Shown here in pieces: positions 25,694 through 37,600 of a stretch of 64,000 bases of DNA; positions within the stretch are counted from its first letter, which is position 1; every line of letters begins with the position of its first letter. The position numbers were made by a program, and so were the translations under genes. The notes under the pieces are model-generated. The model ran no database searches. It was not told the origin of the DNA and saw nothing but the letters and a program-made list of their open reading frames with translations. The stretch is from Aphidius gifuensis (taxonomy: Eukaryota; Arthropoda; Insecta; Hymenoptera; Braconidae): assembly GCF_014905175.1 (NCBI RefSeq), contig NC_057790.1, positions 21,292,469 through 21,356,468 of the forward strand, read 5' to 3'.

Positions 25694-28600
25694 ATGTTAT
25701 CTGTACTAATGCACGTAGCTAAATCAATGCTTGGTTATTCAACAACTGAAGAACCAAGTATTGATGATTTAATAGCACGTATTGATAATGCCAATATAAA
25801 TACAATGACATCATCAAATAAAGATGATAATCAAACATCAGATGAAATGACAGTTGGTGCATTTTATAAAAGTGGTACAATAACACAAATATATGAAGAT
25901 TCAGTTGTTATTGATGATCATTTTATTTGTGATTTAACTGATATTACAATAAATAAATATGAAATTGGTACAAAAGTAAATTATCTTGGTTATTTAAAAT
26001 CTGAAAATGATGAGCCAAGAATACGTAAAATAATATCAATATGCGATGGTTTATGGGACAATAATAATAATTCAAAAACAAATGAGGAATTAATTGATAA
26101 TAAACAAATAATGAATAAATTTATAGTTGATAAAGTTAAAAAACGTGAAGGAAGAAAAGTTTATTTTGAAACAATTGATAAAGTGATTGATTTAAATAAA
26201 GTTGAATCAACATTTGTTCCTTATGTTGGTGATTGGATACAGCTTGAATCATTACTTGAAGTTGATGAATTATCACATGATTTAAGTGGACAAGTATTAG
26301 AAGTTAATAAAATACAACCATTAAGATCTAAAATTAAAATTGGTCTTGTTACAAAATATGATGCAAAAACTGGTGTTGGTTCAATTGAAAAAGATATTGT
26401 ATTTAATAAATATTCATGTGAAACTGGTTATATACCACGTCTTGGTGATAAAGTTGTTTGTGATTGTATTGAAAGTGATCAAGGTATATATATTTGGCGT
26501 TGTTTAACAGTTGTATCACTATATCATTTACAAAAACAAAATAACAATAATGGTGATGATGATGATGAAGATGAAAATAATATTAAAACAGTTGAAAAAA
26601 ATAAATTATATGATCTTGAACAAAATAAAAATGGTATAACAATAACAAATATTGATTCAACAATAATGATGGAAATAAATGAAGAAAAAGAAATAAAATT
26701 AATTGTTAAAAATTCAAGTAATAATTTTCATATTATGAATAATATTATAACAGATGATCAATCACAACTTGAAATATTATCTCTAAAATCAAGTTATTGT
26801 GAAATAATAATTGAACCAAATGAATCAATTGAATATTTATTTAAATGTTTTGGTAAATTTGTTGGTTCAACAGTTGAATCAATAACATTTTCATTTGAAG
26901 GTTTTAAAATTCGTCGTAGTATAAATATTATTGTTAATCCAACAGAATTAACAATATTATCAAATGTCATTGATTGTGTTAAAAAAAAAAATATAGCAAG
27001 ACAAGATAATTATAATCAAGCATCTTATATACAAGGTATTAGACCAGTTAAACCACCAAATTTTATAAAAGTTAGAAGTGGTGTATTTAGAATACCACAA
27101 CGTTATTGGGATTTAATATTACCATTAATAAATGATAATAAATCACAAAATGAAATTGAAGCAATTGTCAGTGAAAATATAACATTTTTAACAAAAGGTT
27201 TAAATGCAATGAATTATCGTGATAGATTTCATGCATTATTATATCTTGAAGAAATTGGTTTAACAATTGAAATGCAAAAATATGATATTGATAGTGGTAT
27301 ATTAATAGCAAAAGATGATTATCTTGTATTAAATGTACCTGGTTTAGTTGAAAAACGTCCATCACTTATTATTGGTGATCGTTGTATTGTTAAATTTAGA
27401 TGGGATTCATCTGGTGGTAATATTAAATATGAAGGTTGTATACATAAAATATGTAGTACAAATGTATTATTAAAATTTAATCCAAAATTTCATGAAATAT
27501 ATCATGGTGAAGATTGTATTATAACATTTAAAAGTTCATATTCATCAATTGGACGTTGTCATAATGCTGTTAATTTAGCAATATTATATTTAGGACCAGA
27601 ATTATTATTTCCAACATATGTTAAAGAAAAATTATCACAAACAAAAATATATGAAACAATATCATCATCTGATATTGTTAAAGAACATAAATTAAATTGG
27701 TTTAATAAAAAACTAAATAAATATCAAAAAGATGCTGTTTATAATATATTATTAGGTATTGCAAGACCATTACCATATGTTATATTTGGTCCACCAGGTA
27801 CTGGTAAAACAGTAACATTATGTGAATCAATATTACAAATATTTACATTAATACCAGATAGTCGTATACTCATAGCAACACCATCAAATAGTTCAGCAAA
27901 TTTAATATCAGAAAGATTACTTGATAGTAATGTATTAAAACCAGGTAATTTAATACGTTTAATTGCACATCATTGTCTTGATGATGATTCAATACCAGAA
28001 AAATTATTACCATATTGTGCAACAGCATCATTAGCTGCTGAAGGTACAGCATCAAATTATAAAATATGTGATAATGGTACAAAATTAAATTGTACAATGA
28101 GTATACTTGGTAGACATCGTATTACAATTGGTACATGTAATGCACTTGGTATATTATATAATGTTGGTTTTCCACGTGGACATTTTACTCATATTGTTAT
28201 TGATGAAGCTGGACAAGCAACTGAACCAGAAATAATGATACCATTAACATTTACACATTCTGATCATGGACAAATAATACTTGCTGGTGATCCAATGCAA
28301 CTTGGTCCAGTTGTAACATCAAAATTAGCTGATTCATTTGGTCTTGGTGAATCATTTCTTGTACGTTTATTACAACAATTTCCATATCAACGTGATAATG
28401 AAGGTTTTAATAATGGTTATGATCCAAGACTTGTTACAAAATTACTTATGAATTATCGTAGTTTACCTGAAATACTTGAATTACCAAATGCATTATTTTA
28501 TGATTCTGATCTTGTTGCTAAATTATCAAATAAACATAGTAAAGAAGCTGAATTATTAAATAAATTAACAGATATATTACCAACAAGAGATTCTGGTATT

Positions 28601-29095
28601 ACACCAGCAATTGTATTTCATGGTGTTAATGGAGAAAATCGTCAAGATATTGATAGTCCAAGTTGGTATAATACAGCTGAAGCAACACAAATTTATCTTT
28701 ATTTAACAAAGTTATATAATAATGGTTTAACATCTGATGATATTGGTATTATAACACCATATAAAAAACAAGTACGACAAATACGTGATTTGCTACAAGA
28801 ATTTGATGTTGCATCACCAAAAGTTGGTAGTGTTGAAGAATTTCAAGGACAAGAAAGAAATGTTATTATTGTATCAGCAGTTAGAACAACTGAAGATTAT
28901 ATTCAACAAGATATTAAACATTCATTGGGCTTTGTTGCATCACCAAGAAGATTAAATGTTGCTATTACAAGAGCTCGTGCATTATTAATTATTATTGGTC
29001 ATCCAACTTTACTTTCTCAGGATCCATATTGGCGAAGTGTTATTGTTTACTGTAAAGAACGCAACTGTTATACTGGTTGTAATTTTTCACTATAA
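25694..29095 (+). CDS. armi: Armitage / MOV10L1-type RNA helicase
   Basis: Superfamily 1 (Upf1-like) RNA helicase required for primary piRNA biogenesis, acting with Zucchini at the mitochondrial surface and in Yb bodies in flies. Single exon, 1133 residues (fly Armi and human MOV10L1 are about 1200). Motifs: Walker A GPPGTGKT at about 699, Walker B IDEAGQATEPE near 836, GDPMQLGPVV, MNYRSLPEILELPN, ITPYKKQVRQIRDLL, SVEEFQGQERNVIIVSAVRT near 1046 and LNVAITRARALLIIIGHP near 1089. The N-terminal 400 residues hold the family's cold-shock-like and beta-rich region and a low-complexity Asp/Glu/Asn insert. MOV10 is the alternative, but the N-terminal region and IFGPPGTGKTVTL block favour Armi. No introns in the coding region. 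Confidence 0.92.
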   Translation: MLSVLMHVAKSMLGYSTTEEPSIDDLIARIDNANINTMTSSNKDDNQTSDEMTVGAFYKSGTITQIYEDSVVIDDHFICDLTDITINKYEIGTKVNYLGYLKSENDEPRIRKIISICDGLWDNNNNSKTNEELIDNKQIMNKFIVDKVKKREGRKVYFETIDKVIDLNKVESTFVPYVGDWIQLESLLEVDELSHDLSGQVLEVNKIQPLRSKIKIGLVTKYDAKTGVGSIEKDIVFNKYSCETGYIPRLGDKVVCDCIESDQGIYIWRCLTVVSLYHLQKQNNNNGDDDDEDENNIKTVEKNKLYDLEQNKNGITITNIDSTIMMEINEEKEIKLIVKNSSNNFHIMNNIITDDQSQLEILSLKSSYCEIIIEPNESIEYLFKCFGKFVGSTVESITFSFEGFKIRRSINIIVNPTELTILSNVIDCVKKKNIARQDNYNQASYIQGIRPVKPPNFIKVRSGVFRIPQRYWDLILPLINDNKSQNEIEAIVSENITFLTKGLNAMNYRDRFHALLYLEEIGLTIEMQKYDIDSGILIAKDDYLVLNVPGLVEKRPSLIIGDRCIVKFRWDSSGGNIKYEGCIHKICSTNVLLKFNPKFHEIYHGEDCIITFKSSYSSIGRCHNAVNLAILYLGPELLFPTYVKEKLSQTKIYETISSSDIVKEHKLNWFNKKLNKYQKDAVYNILLGIARPLPYVIFGPPGTGKTVTLCESILQIFTLIPDSRILIATPSNSSANLISERLLDSNVLKPGNLIRLIAHHCLDDDSIPEKLLPYCATASLAAEGTASNYKICDNGTKLNCTMSILGRHRITIGTCNALGILYNVGFPRGHFTHIVIDEAGQATEPEIMIPLTFTHSDHGQIILAGDPMQLGPVVTSKLADSFGLGESFLVRLLQQFPYQRDNEGFNNGYDPRLVTKLLMNYRSLPEILELPNALFYDSDLVAKLSNKHSKEAELLNKLTDILPTRDSGITPAIVFHGVNGENRQDIDSPSWYNTAEATQIYLYLTKLYNNGLTSDDIGIITPYKKQVRQIRDLLQEFDVASPKVGSVEEFQGQERNVIIVSAVRTTEDYIQQDIKHSLGFVASPRRLNVAITRARALLIIIGHPTLLSQDPYWRSVIVYCKERNCYTGCNFSL

Positions 29096-29489
29096 TTTTC
29101 ATTCTTATTTTCATTAATTAATTAATTATATTATTCGTAAAAAATAAATAAATAAATTTATATTAATTTGAAATTTTTTTTGTTTATTGGTATATTTTAA
29201 TTTTAAGATACAAAGGTGAATTTTTTTTTTTATAAACAATAATATAACTTGAAACATTTTTTAACTTTCTTTTTAATTATTTATAATTTAATATAAATAA
29301 TTATGTGAAAAAAAAAGGACTTTACAAAGATTATTTATTATTTAAAATTAAAATTGTGCGATGGAAGTAGCAAAAGATTCAATGAGCTCAACTGATTTAT
29401 AAGATTATTTTGATGGAAAAAAAAAAAAAAATTGATTCTAAATTTATTTTACAATAAAAAAAGAATTATTAGTATGTTCGGTAAGTTGT
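29096..29489. other. Convergent 3' ends of armi and eIF3e
   Basis: Under 400 bases of AT-rich sequence separate the two stop codons. AATAAA-type signals follow armi at about 29145. Nothing else seen. Confidence 0.5.
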
Positions 29490-31381
29490 TTAGTTCCAAA
29501 CAATACTAACTGGATCTTGATTTTTAGCTTTCAATTTACGTTCAATTAAATTTTCAAGTGCTTCACTACGAACACTAAGTCCCTCAATTTTTTCAACAAG
29601 TTGTTGATATGGTGATGCTGGCTGTGTACCCATAACAACATGTCCAAGTTTACTATCAATTTTAGCACCAAGACGTGCATTACGAATTAAATTGACAATC
29701 CAACATTCAGCAACATCAGCTTTCATGTTTAATTTTTCAGCAAGCATTCTAAAATTAATTTAAAAAAATTAATTTAATATCAACTATCTATTTAATGTAT
29801 TAATAAATATAAAAAATTCTACATACTGAATGCTAATGCATTGATGAATTCTGCAGAAAGTTTCGAATATCATAAGTCTTGCATTTTCAACAAATTCATT
29901 TAATAATGCAATTAAAAAGAAATCATTAAAAACAACAGTTTGACATTCTTGAAGTTTTTGACGAGCTCCATCAAAATCAAAATTGACATACAAATGTTCA
30001 AGAAATTCAGTGATTGGATCTTTGTATGTATATGATTCCTAAAATAATATAAAATTAAATTATCAATAAATAAACAAATTAATTATTATAGCTAAATAAT
30101 AACTTACTTGTTGAATAACTTTAACAAGATCCTTCAATGTTGATCGTCTTGAGCGATTGACAATAACAGCTGCTGCCAAGTAACGAAGAATATGTGGGCA
30201 CATTGTTTGAATGGCATTCAAATAACTAAAACAAAGTCATCATAAATAAGATAACAACAATGCAAATGAAGATGCAGAAAATATTGATATTAAAACTTAC
30301 AGTGGACGATAGAGAAACATCTCGATGATTAAATCTCTACCCTTGGCATGATTGAAGAATACAAACAAACTCCAGTGAATGAGCCATGTACGTTGTTGCA
30401 AAACTTGAAGTGAATTACCAATAGCATTGCTGTCAATATATTCTCTTAGTTTATTAACATCTTCAAGTGCTGTATCCCAATTTTGAGCAAGAATTTCAGA
30501 TGCTAATTTACCCCAAAGAACATTTAAATAGTTCTAAAGAAAATATAAACAAATTATTATCATTAGCTGTTTATTCATTTATCTTTATTTAAAAAATAAT
30601 TAATTACCTTGTCAGTTGGTGGCATAATCAACATGTACAAATAGAGATAAGATGTTGAAACTGAATAATTACCACACTCGTATCTGTATTTAGCAAGTGA
30701 TACAAGATCATCCATCATTTCAACTTTAAACTGTAAACAAACAAATTATTATTTAATTACAATTTAAATGGTATTTTAAATTTTTTTATGATCAATTTAC
30801 CTCCCATTCTTGAGTCAAGTAATTGATAAGAGCTTTTGAGTCACGCATTTCCTCCATTTTTTTCATAGCTTTCTCGTTATTCATCAATGCAACAACTGGA
30901 GAAACTTTTCCCTGAAGTCTTCCAAGCTCTTCAACAACTTCATCACGTCGAGCTTTTAATTCCTAAATTAATAATTTAAAAAAATTAGTCAATCAAGTAA
31001 TAATAATGATAATAATCAAAGAAAAAAAATATTAAATTACCTCAGGTACTTCGACATTTGGATACAGCTGCATCCTGATGTCGATAGCATAATCAATCAT
31101 GTTGGTTTTACTGAGAATATCAAGTTTTGAATGAAGTAATTCAGTTTCATTGTAAATCTATCAACAAAATTAATATATTTATTATTAACAAATTATATGT
31201 ATTTATTTATTTATTAACAACAAATTATACAAGTTTATAATAACCTCAAAATTTAACCACATGTATAATGAAGTTATTAATTAATTCATACCTCTTTTGC
31301 AGAAAGAAATTCCAAAAGTGGAAAAACCAAATGCCGATCTAGATATTGCCCTATACGGGTTGTCAAATCGTGCCTAGCCAT
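29490..31381 (-). CDS. eIF3e: Eukaryotic translation initiation factor 3 subunit E
   Basis: PCI-domain subunit (Int6) of the eIF3 complex that loads mRNA onto the 40S ribosome. Eight exons, 31292-31381, 31041-31157, 30801-30962, 30608-30730, 30301-30533, 30108-30225, 29827-30038 and 29490-29748, all join in phase to 437 residues (human 445). The protein is highly conserved throughout: MARHDLTTRIGQYLDRHLVF at the start, WGKLASEILAQNWDTALEDV in the middle, and the PCI/winged-helix end with GHVVMGTQPASPYQQLVEK. No missing part or frameshift. Confidence 0.97.
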
Positions 31382-31740
31382 TGTTAATTTAGATATTCAT
31401 TTACTTTTTAAAAAATACCTGATGTCAGATATTTATTTAAAAAATTAAAAAACAGCCAAGTTCTATCACTTGAATTTGGCTCAATTTAATTCGATTATCG
31501 ATGTGTCGATATATTAGCGGGAACGCCATTATGAATTTTGAAAAAATAAACAACCATTTAATTTATTATATAAATAAACATCATATTTAATCATTATAAA
31601 TTAATTATTATTATTTACATAGATTATTTTTATAATTAAAAATATAAATAAACTTTAATTTTAATTAATGGTTGATGAGGTAGTTTTTTGTGACTGAGCT
31701 TATAATTAATTTGTATTTTTCATTTGGATAAATATATTAT

Positions 31741-33125
31741 TTAATATTTTAAAATAAATAAATTAGGAGATATTTTATCTCCAATATTAATGAAGCTACT
31801 TGCAATATTTTCGTCAACAAAAATATTTAAATTAATATTATTTCCACGTTTTTTCATAACATCAGAAAGGCAATTTAAAGTTTCACTTGTAATACCAGTT
31901 TTAAATATATTTAAATACTCAAGATTTGGAGAATTATTAAGAATTTTTATGATACTTTTATCAGTAACATTTTGACAATAAATACATTCAAGTGATTTTA
32001 AATTTTGTAATTTAGTAATGATGGAATTATCAACTTTATCAACACCATTTAATAATATCTTTTCTAAATTTTCTAAATGTCCAAGTTGACTAAGACCAAA
32101 ATTAGAAATATATCTACAATAACTTAGATCAATCTTTGTTAATTTTTTACAATTATTTTGGAGACTGATCATGAAATTGTCATCGATATTTTGGATAAAA
32201 GTTAAATTTATAATTTTTAAATTAGTAAGATTTTTTAGCCAAGTTTTTTTTCCCAATAAAGTTGATCCTTTGAGGTCTAGATGAGTGAGATTTTGACTCT
32301 GTGTCATGGCATTCATCAAATTGTTATCAAGTTCAAGGTTTTGTAGTTTCAAAGAACGAAGATTTGTGAATTTTAAAATTGTCTGTTAACAAAAAAACAA
32401 ACAAAAAAACATTATAATTATAGTAAAATATTAAAATTAGAATATTAATATATTTTAATACTTGCCATTGCAATATTTGGTGCAACATGTAATCCATTTA
32501 CTCTTGGTGATAACAAAATATGTTCAATTGTCTTTGGTAAATATTTTAAAATACCATTTGAATAAATCACATGACTGTCAACTTTATAATCATAAATTTC
32601 AATTGTTTTTAATTTATCCATTTTATCAAATGCTCCAAAAAAATTATTATCATTGTAATTATTTAAATGAAGTTTTAATTCAATAACATTATGACAATGT
32701 TCACGTATAGCTGACATAATTCTTGAATCATAATTCCAATTTAATGATAAACTTGTTAAATAAATACCACAACGTGTTAATAGCTTTTTTACTTGAAATT
32801 GTTTTGGATTATGTTTGAAATTATCACCAATAAATTTACTATCAAAAGAATTGTAAATTTTTATATCACACCAGGTATGTTTACTTGCATCTCTCCATGT
32901 TTTACAAACTAAAAAAAAAAAATTAATTAAATTTATATTTATGAGAAAAATTATTATCAATTATTATTAATTACCTTCTTCCATTCGTAATCGGTCTTCA
33001 ATTGATAAATATGCAAAAATATACTTCAAACAATCATTATTAAGAACTGGGATAGAAATATTTTTTTTTAATTCGAAATTAATTGAAGTTTCGACAGATA
33101 ATTTGCAAATTTTTTTCCTTGACAT
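31741..33125 (-). CDS. F-box / leucine-rich-repeat protein B
   Basis: Likely SCF ubiquitin-ligase receptor, paralog of the gene at 3673-5178. Three exons, 32975-33125, 32466-32908 and 31741-32382, give 411 residues. F-box near residues 30-65 (VLNNDCLKYIFAYLSIEDRL, then VCKTWRDA across the splice). LRRs follow in exon 3 (LTHLDLKGS, LTKIDLSYCRYISNFGLSQL, LKSLECIYCQNVTDKSI). The second intron needs a GC-AG splice (donor ATG|GCAAGT) to stay in frame; the nearby GTATTA donor gives a stop. A longer frame starting further upstream in another register (33068-33298) is not used. It is tandem to eIF3e and divergent from the zinc-finger gene. Confidence 0.8.
32383..32465 (-). other. GC-AG intron of F-box/LRR protein B
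   Basis: On the minus strand the exon ends ...GCAATG and the intron begins GCAAGT, the classical GC-donor consensus; it ends TTAACAG. Using the GT two bases later shifts frame into an early stop in exon 3. Confidence 0.7.
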
Positions 33126-34643
33126 TGCTGATAATTTAATATTAAATAAAGAATTGAAATAATTTCGATAGATACAAGTGTGTTATTACGATGTTTCTCT
33201 GATGACTGTTGAGCTTTAACTGCAGCAGTTAGTTTTTGTTTTTTATGTACATATACCACATTGACTGCATGTTTACTCTTGAAATCACGAGTAAACATGT
33301 TTATTCCTGTTTTCGAATTTCCATGGTAACATATATTGATTTACACGACAAACGAGTGAGTCATCTATGACTAAACTTGGCTAGACAATATAATAATAAC
33401 ATTAAAAAGACTCAAATTTAATTTTATTGTTTTTTAATGTATATTCATTTTTTTTTTTGTTTTATTATAATTCATAGAATTTTTATATTCAAATGATTAT
33501 AATGTTGTTAAAAATTAAAGAAAAAAATAAAACAGAATATTTGTATTTAAAATTTACTTTTTATTTTATTAATTATTATTTTTAAAAAACTGTATAAAAT
33601 TATATACCTATATGAATATGTAACAATTAAAAATTAATCATTGAATAATTATTAATTTTTAGTAATATATATTATTAATAATAATAACTTAATATTTAAT
33701 CCACAAACATGCCCTGATGATGAAAAAGAAGACAACTGTTGATCAATTTTGTGTCAAAAAGTTATCTGGTTTTTTATATTCTATATTTTTTTGTGTTCAT
33801 CTATTCAAAATAATAAATATTTAAATTAATAAATAATAATAGTAATTTAGCAATTAAATTAGTATTTACATCATACCTTTTGTATATTTATTTGGGGTTA
33901 AAAAAAACATCTTGAAAATTGAAATCACAAATTTAATAATAAATTGGAATGTGTTGAGTCATGTTGAGCTTATGAAAACGTCATTTGGTATTAAAATCGA
34001 TGATTAGATTTTTTTAATCTTCTGGGAACTTTTTTTAAAACAATAAAATAATTGTTGATAATATGAGTTCAATGAATGTTTACATAACTTAAATGTAAAC
34101 AACAATGGCGGCTCTATTTTTGACCTAAAGGTGTGTTTTTACTGAGCGACACTGATCAGCGACTTAAGTCGCAAATAAGATTCAATGAAAATCATCGTAA
34201 CAAAGTAATGTGTGTATTTTTTTTTTTTTTTTCTATATCAATAATGTCGGCCCCATGGTATATGTAATAAATATTTTAAATATAATAAATAAACAAATGT
34301 AAATTACTAGCATCTATAAAATAATTAGAGAATAATTTTTTATTATTTAGTATATTAACAATTAAATAATATCTGTGTTTTTTTTTTCTTTTTACAGTTG
34401 AAGAAATGTGAAGAGTTATAATTGCCAAGGTGAAATAAAAAAAAAAAAAAAATAGGCAATTGAGCATCATTTTTGTTGAAAGGTTTGCGTAATAAATATA
34501 GCTAATCATATGAATGATATTGATAGATATAAAATAAATGTTGTGCAAAGTGTGAACTAGCTTTATCTAAAGTTATGATTAGAGCTTGTATTTGAAATAA
34601 TAATAATTGAGCTAGTTTTACTAACGGAGATCAAATAAAAAAC
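33126..34643. promoter_or_regulatory. Divergent upstream region of F-box B and the ZAD zinc-finger gene
   Basis: About 1.5 kb. A likely non-coding first exon of the zinc-finger gene lies somewhere around 34080-34260 (GC-richer, with ATGGCGGCT), because TTTTTACAG at 34390-34398 looks like an acceptor in its 5' leader. An alternative F-box B leader lies at 33126-33330. Confidence 0.4.
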
Positions 34644-37600
34644 ATGGACGCCGTTAGTATTGACACAAATGAACCGTCACAAACTGCTGATGATGAGCCT
34701 GTTGATCAACATGATGATATATGTCGTATATGTTTAACAACAAGTGTTGTAATGAGAAATTTATTTATTGAAGATGATGTTGTATCATTATCAACAAAAT
34801 TAATGGCTTGTACAAATATTAAAATGATACCAGATGATGGTTTACCAACTCAATTATGTTGTGATTGTGCTGATAAACTTGAAACAGCATATGAATTAAA
34901 ATTGCAAGCAGAACATGCTGATAATACTTTGAGAGGTAAACTTGACAAATGGTCAGTTAAAGATGAATTTTTTTTTAATGAAGTTGAAGTACATCTTGAT
35001 AATGAAAGATCTGTTGATAAAAATTATGAAAATAATAAAAAACAACAAGAACAACAACAACAACATCAACAAATTGATTGTCATGATAAAAATAATTTAA
35101 TGGAAGTACAAGAAGATCTTGGTAATGATCATGATCATCATGATGATTGTAGTAATACATGTAAAACCGAAAATTATAATGTTCCTGAGAGTATAACAAT
35201 TGGTGAACATAATTATATGGTACAACAAGATTACTCATTGACAAATGAAGAACAAGATAAAATTTTAGAACAAGATAGTAATCATGATACAACAGATTAT
35301 ACAGTTATTATTAATGAAAATGTTATGGATCATCAAAATGAAATGATTGATGATGAAAAAAATGCAAAAAATCCTTTACAATTAAATAATTCTGGTTCTG
35401 ATAATAATGAAACAAATTATTTTGAAAATTTAAGTTTAAGTTGTAGATTAAAACAAGCAAATATTGATAAAAAAAAAGATATCAATAAAATATTTTTCAT
35501 GTGTTTTATTTGTGATAAACAATTTACATCGAAAAATAGTATAAAAGAACATATGAATTCACATGATGAAATTCGTAATAAATTACCAGAAAAAATTATA
35601 AAATCACCATTACAGCCATCATCACAACCATTAAAATCTACATCATCTGGTAAAAAATTAAATAAATGTCCATATTGTGGTAAAGAATATTTATATGTTA
35701 TATCATTTAAAAAACATTTAAAACAACATGAAAATTCTGATGATGTTATTGGACAAACAAGTATTTCACAATTATCAAATGATCAGGAGATTAATTTTAA
35801 TTCTGATAATGATTTTGATAATACTGATGGTACATTTGAAGTTATAACTGATGATAGAGATGACAATGACGATGATGATGATGATAATGATGATAATAAT
35901 TGTACATACACTGGTACATTAGAAGCAAATCAAGTTAATGCTGAAGAAGAAAAGTCAACAAATATTATAACAACAACTGATCAAGCTACTTGTTCAACAA
36001 ATGACAATTTAAATAAACATATCATTCTTAATGAAACACAATTAAATATAAAAATGCATACTTCAGATAATGATTCTGATTTGTTGAAAAATTCAACACA
36101 ATTCAATATCGATAATAATGAATTTATTGAAGATAATTTACAAAAAGAATTAAATAAAAATAATGAAGGACAATTGGAAAATTTATTAACAACAAATGAT
36201 AATAGCCATGATGATGGTGATGATGATGATAATGGTGATAATATAAATAAAAAAATAAATAAACAAGAGACAATCATTGAATCACGTTTACCAAAAATAA
36301 AATATAGATGTAAAATATGTTTACAAGAATTTCATAAAAAAGATGAATTAAGTAGTCATGCAAATGAACATGCTGCATTAAAAAATATATATAAATGTAC
36401 AGAATGTAATAAAAATTTTGGTAATGAATTGACATTGAGAAATCATTTAATAGCAACAAATCATCGTACAATAATACAAGGTAGTGAATATGATCCAAAT
36501 AAAAGAATAAAAAGAGTTGCTGCAAAAGCAGCACAAAAAATAATTGATAAAATAAAAATAGAAAATGATGATGATGATATTGATTATAATGATAAAAAAC
36601 CAATAATAACAACAACAACAACAACAGCAACAACAAATTTATGTTCATCTGAAAAATTATTACTTGCAATAAAAAATAAAACATATAATTTTGGTAATAA
36701 TAAAAGAGATATTGAATGTGAAAGTTGTGGTAAAAAATGTAGTTCAAAACAATATTTAATAAAACACATGGAACATCATGTTAGAGAAGAAAAATTAATG
36801 CAACAAGATGATGATAATAAAAAAGTTAAAAAAATAATTGATACAAATACAAAAGAACAAATTTCTAAAAAAACAAATTGGAATACATTTAATATGCAAA
36901 ATGATTTAATGAATACAGATGATGATGAAGATGATGATGATGATGAATTTGATAATTGTATGAATTGGCCAATGGATAATCATGAATGTCCAACATGTAA
37001 AAAACGTTATAGTACTAAAAAATCATTATTACGTCATCAATTATTACATGATGATCCAAATTATGAATGTGACATATGTAATGTAAAATTTTATAGAAAA
37101 GATAAATTAAAAGCACATTATGATAAATGTTCAGAAAAAAATCCAGATCAAGTTAGAAAATGTAATATATGTGGTGATATATTTGAAAATAATGAAATTC
37201 TACGTGAACACAGATCAAAACATGTTGATGAAGGTATATTAACTGAAGAAGATTTACGTGAATTAGAACCAACATCAGATGATAAAACAAATAATGAAAA
37301 AATACCAAGAAAAAGACGTACAGATATTGTTGGTTTAGAATGTACTGAATGTAATAAACAATATACATCAAGAAAAGGTTTATTACGTCATATACAAGTA
37401 CATGAAGGTAAAAAATATTTGTGTGATATATGTCCTAAAAAATTTTATCGTCGTGAACATTTAAAAATTCATGTTGCAAAACATAATATGATTAAACCAT
37501 ATAAATGTTCACGTTGTTCAAAACGTTTTATTAAAGAAGAACAATTATCACAACATTTAACAAAACATGAAAGAACAGTTAAAAATAAAATTAAAGATAC

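Noticed and set aside
33068..33298. 76-codon frame overlapping the start of F-box/LRR B
   Set aside because: Different register from the F-box; the ATG at 33125 gives a continuous spliced F-box protein.
36274..36747. 157-codon antisense frame in the zinc-finger gene, and a valine-rich one at 38080-38349
   Set aside because: Antisense readings of Asp/Asn and Gln/His repeats; composition is artefactual.
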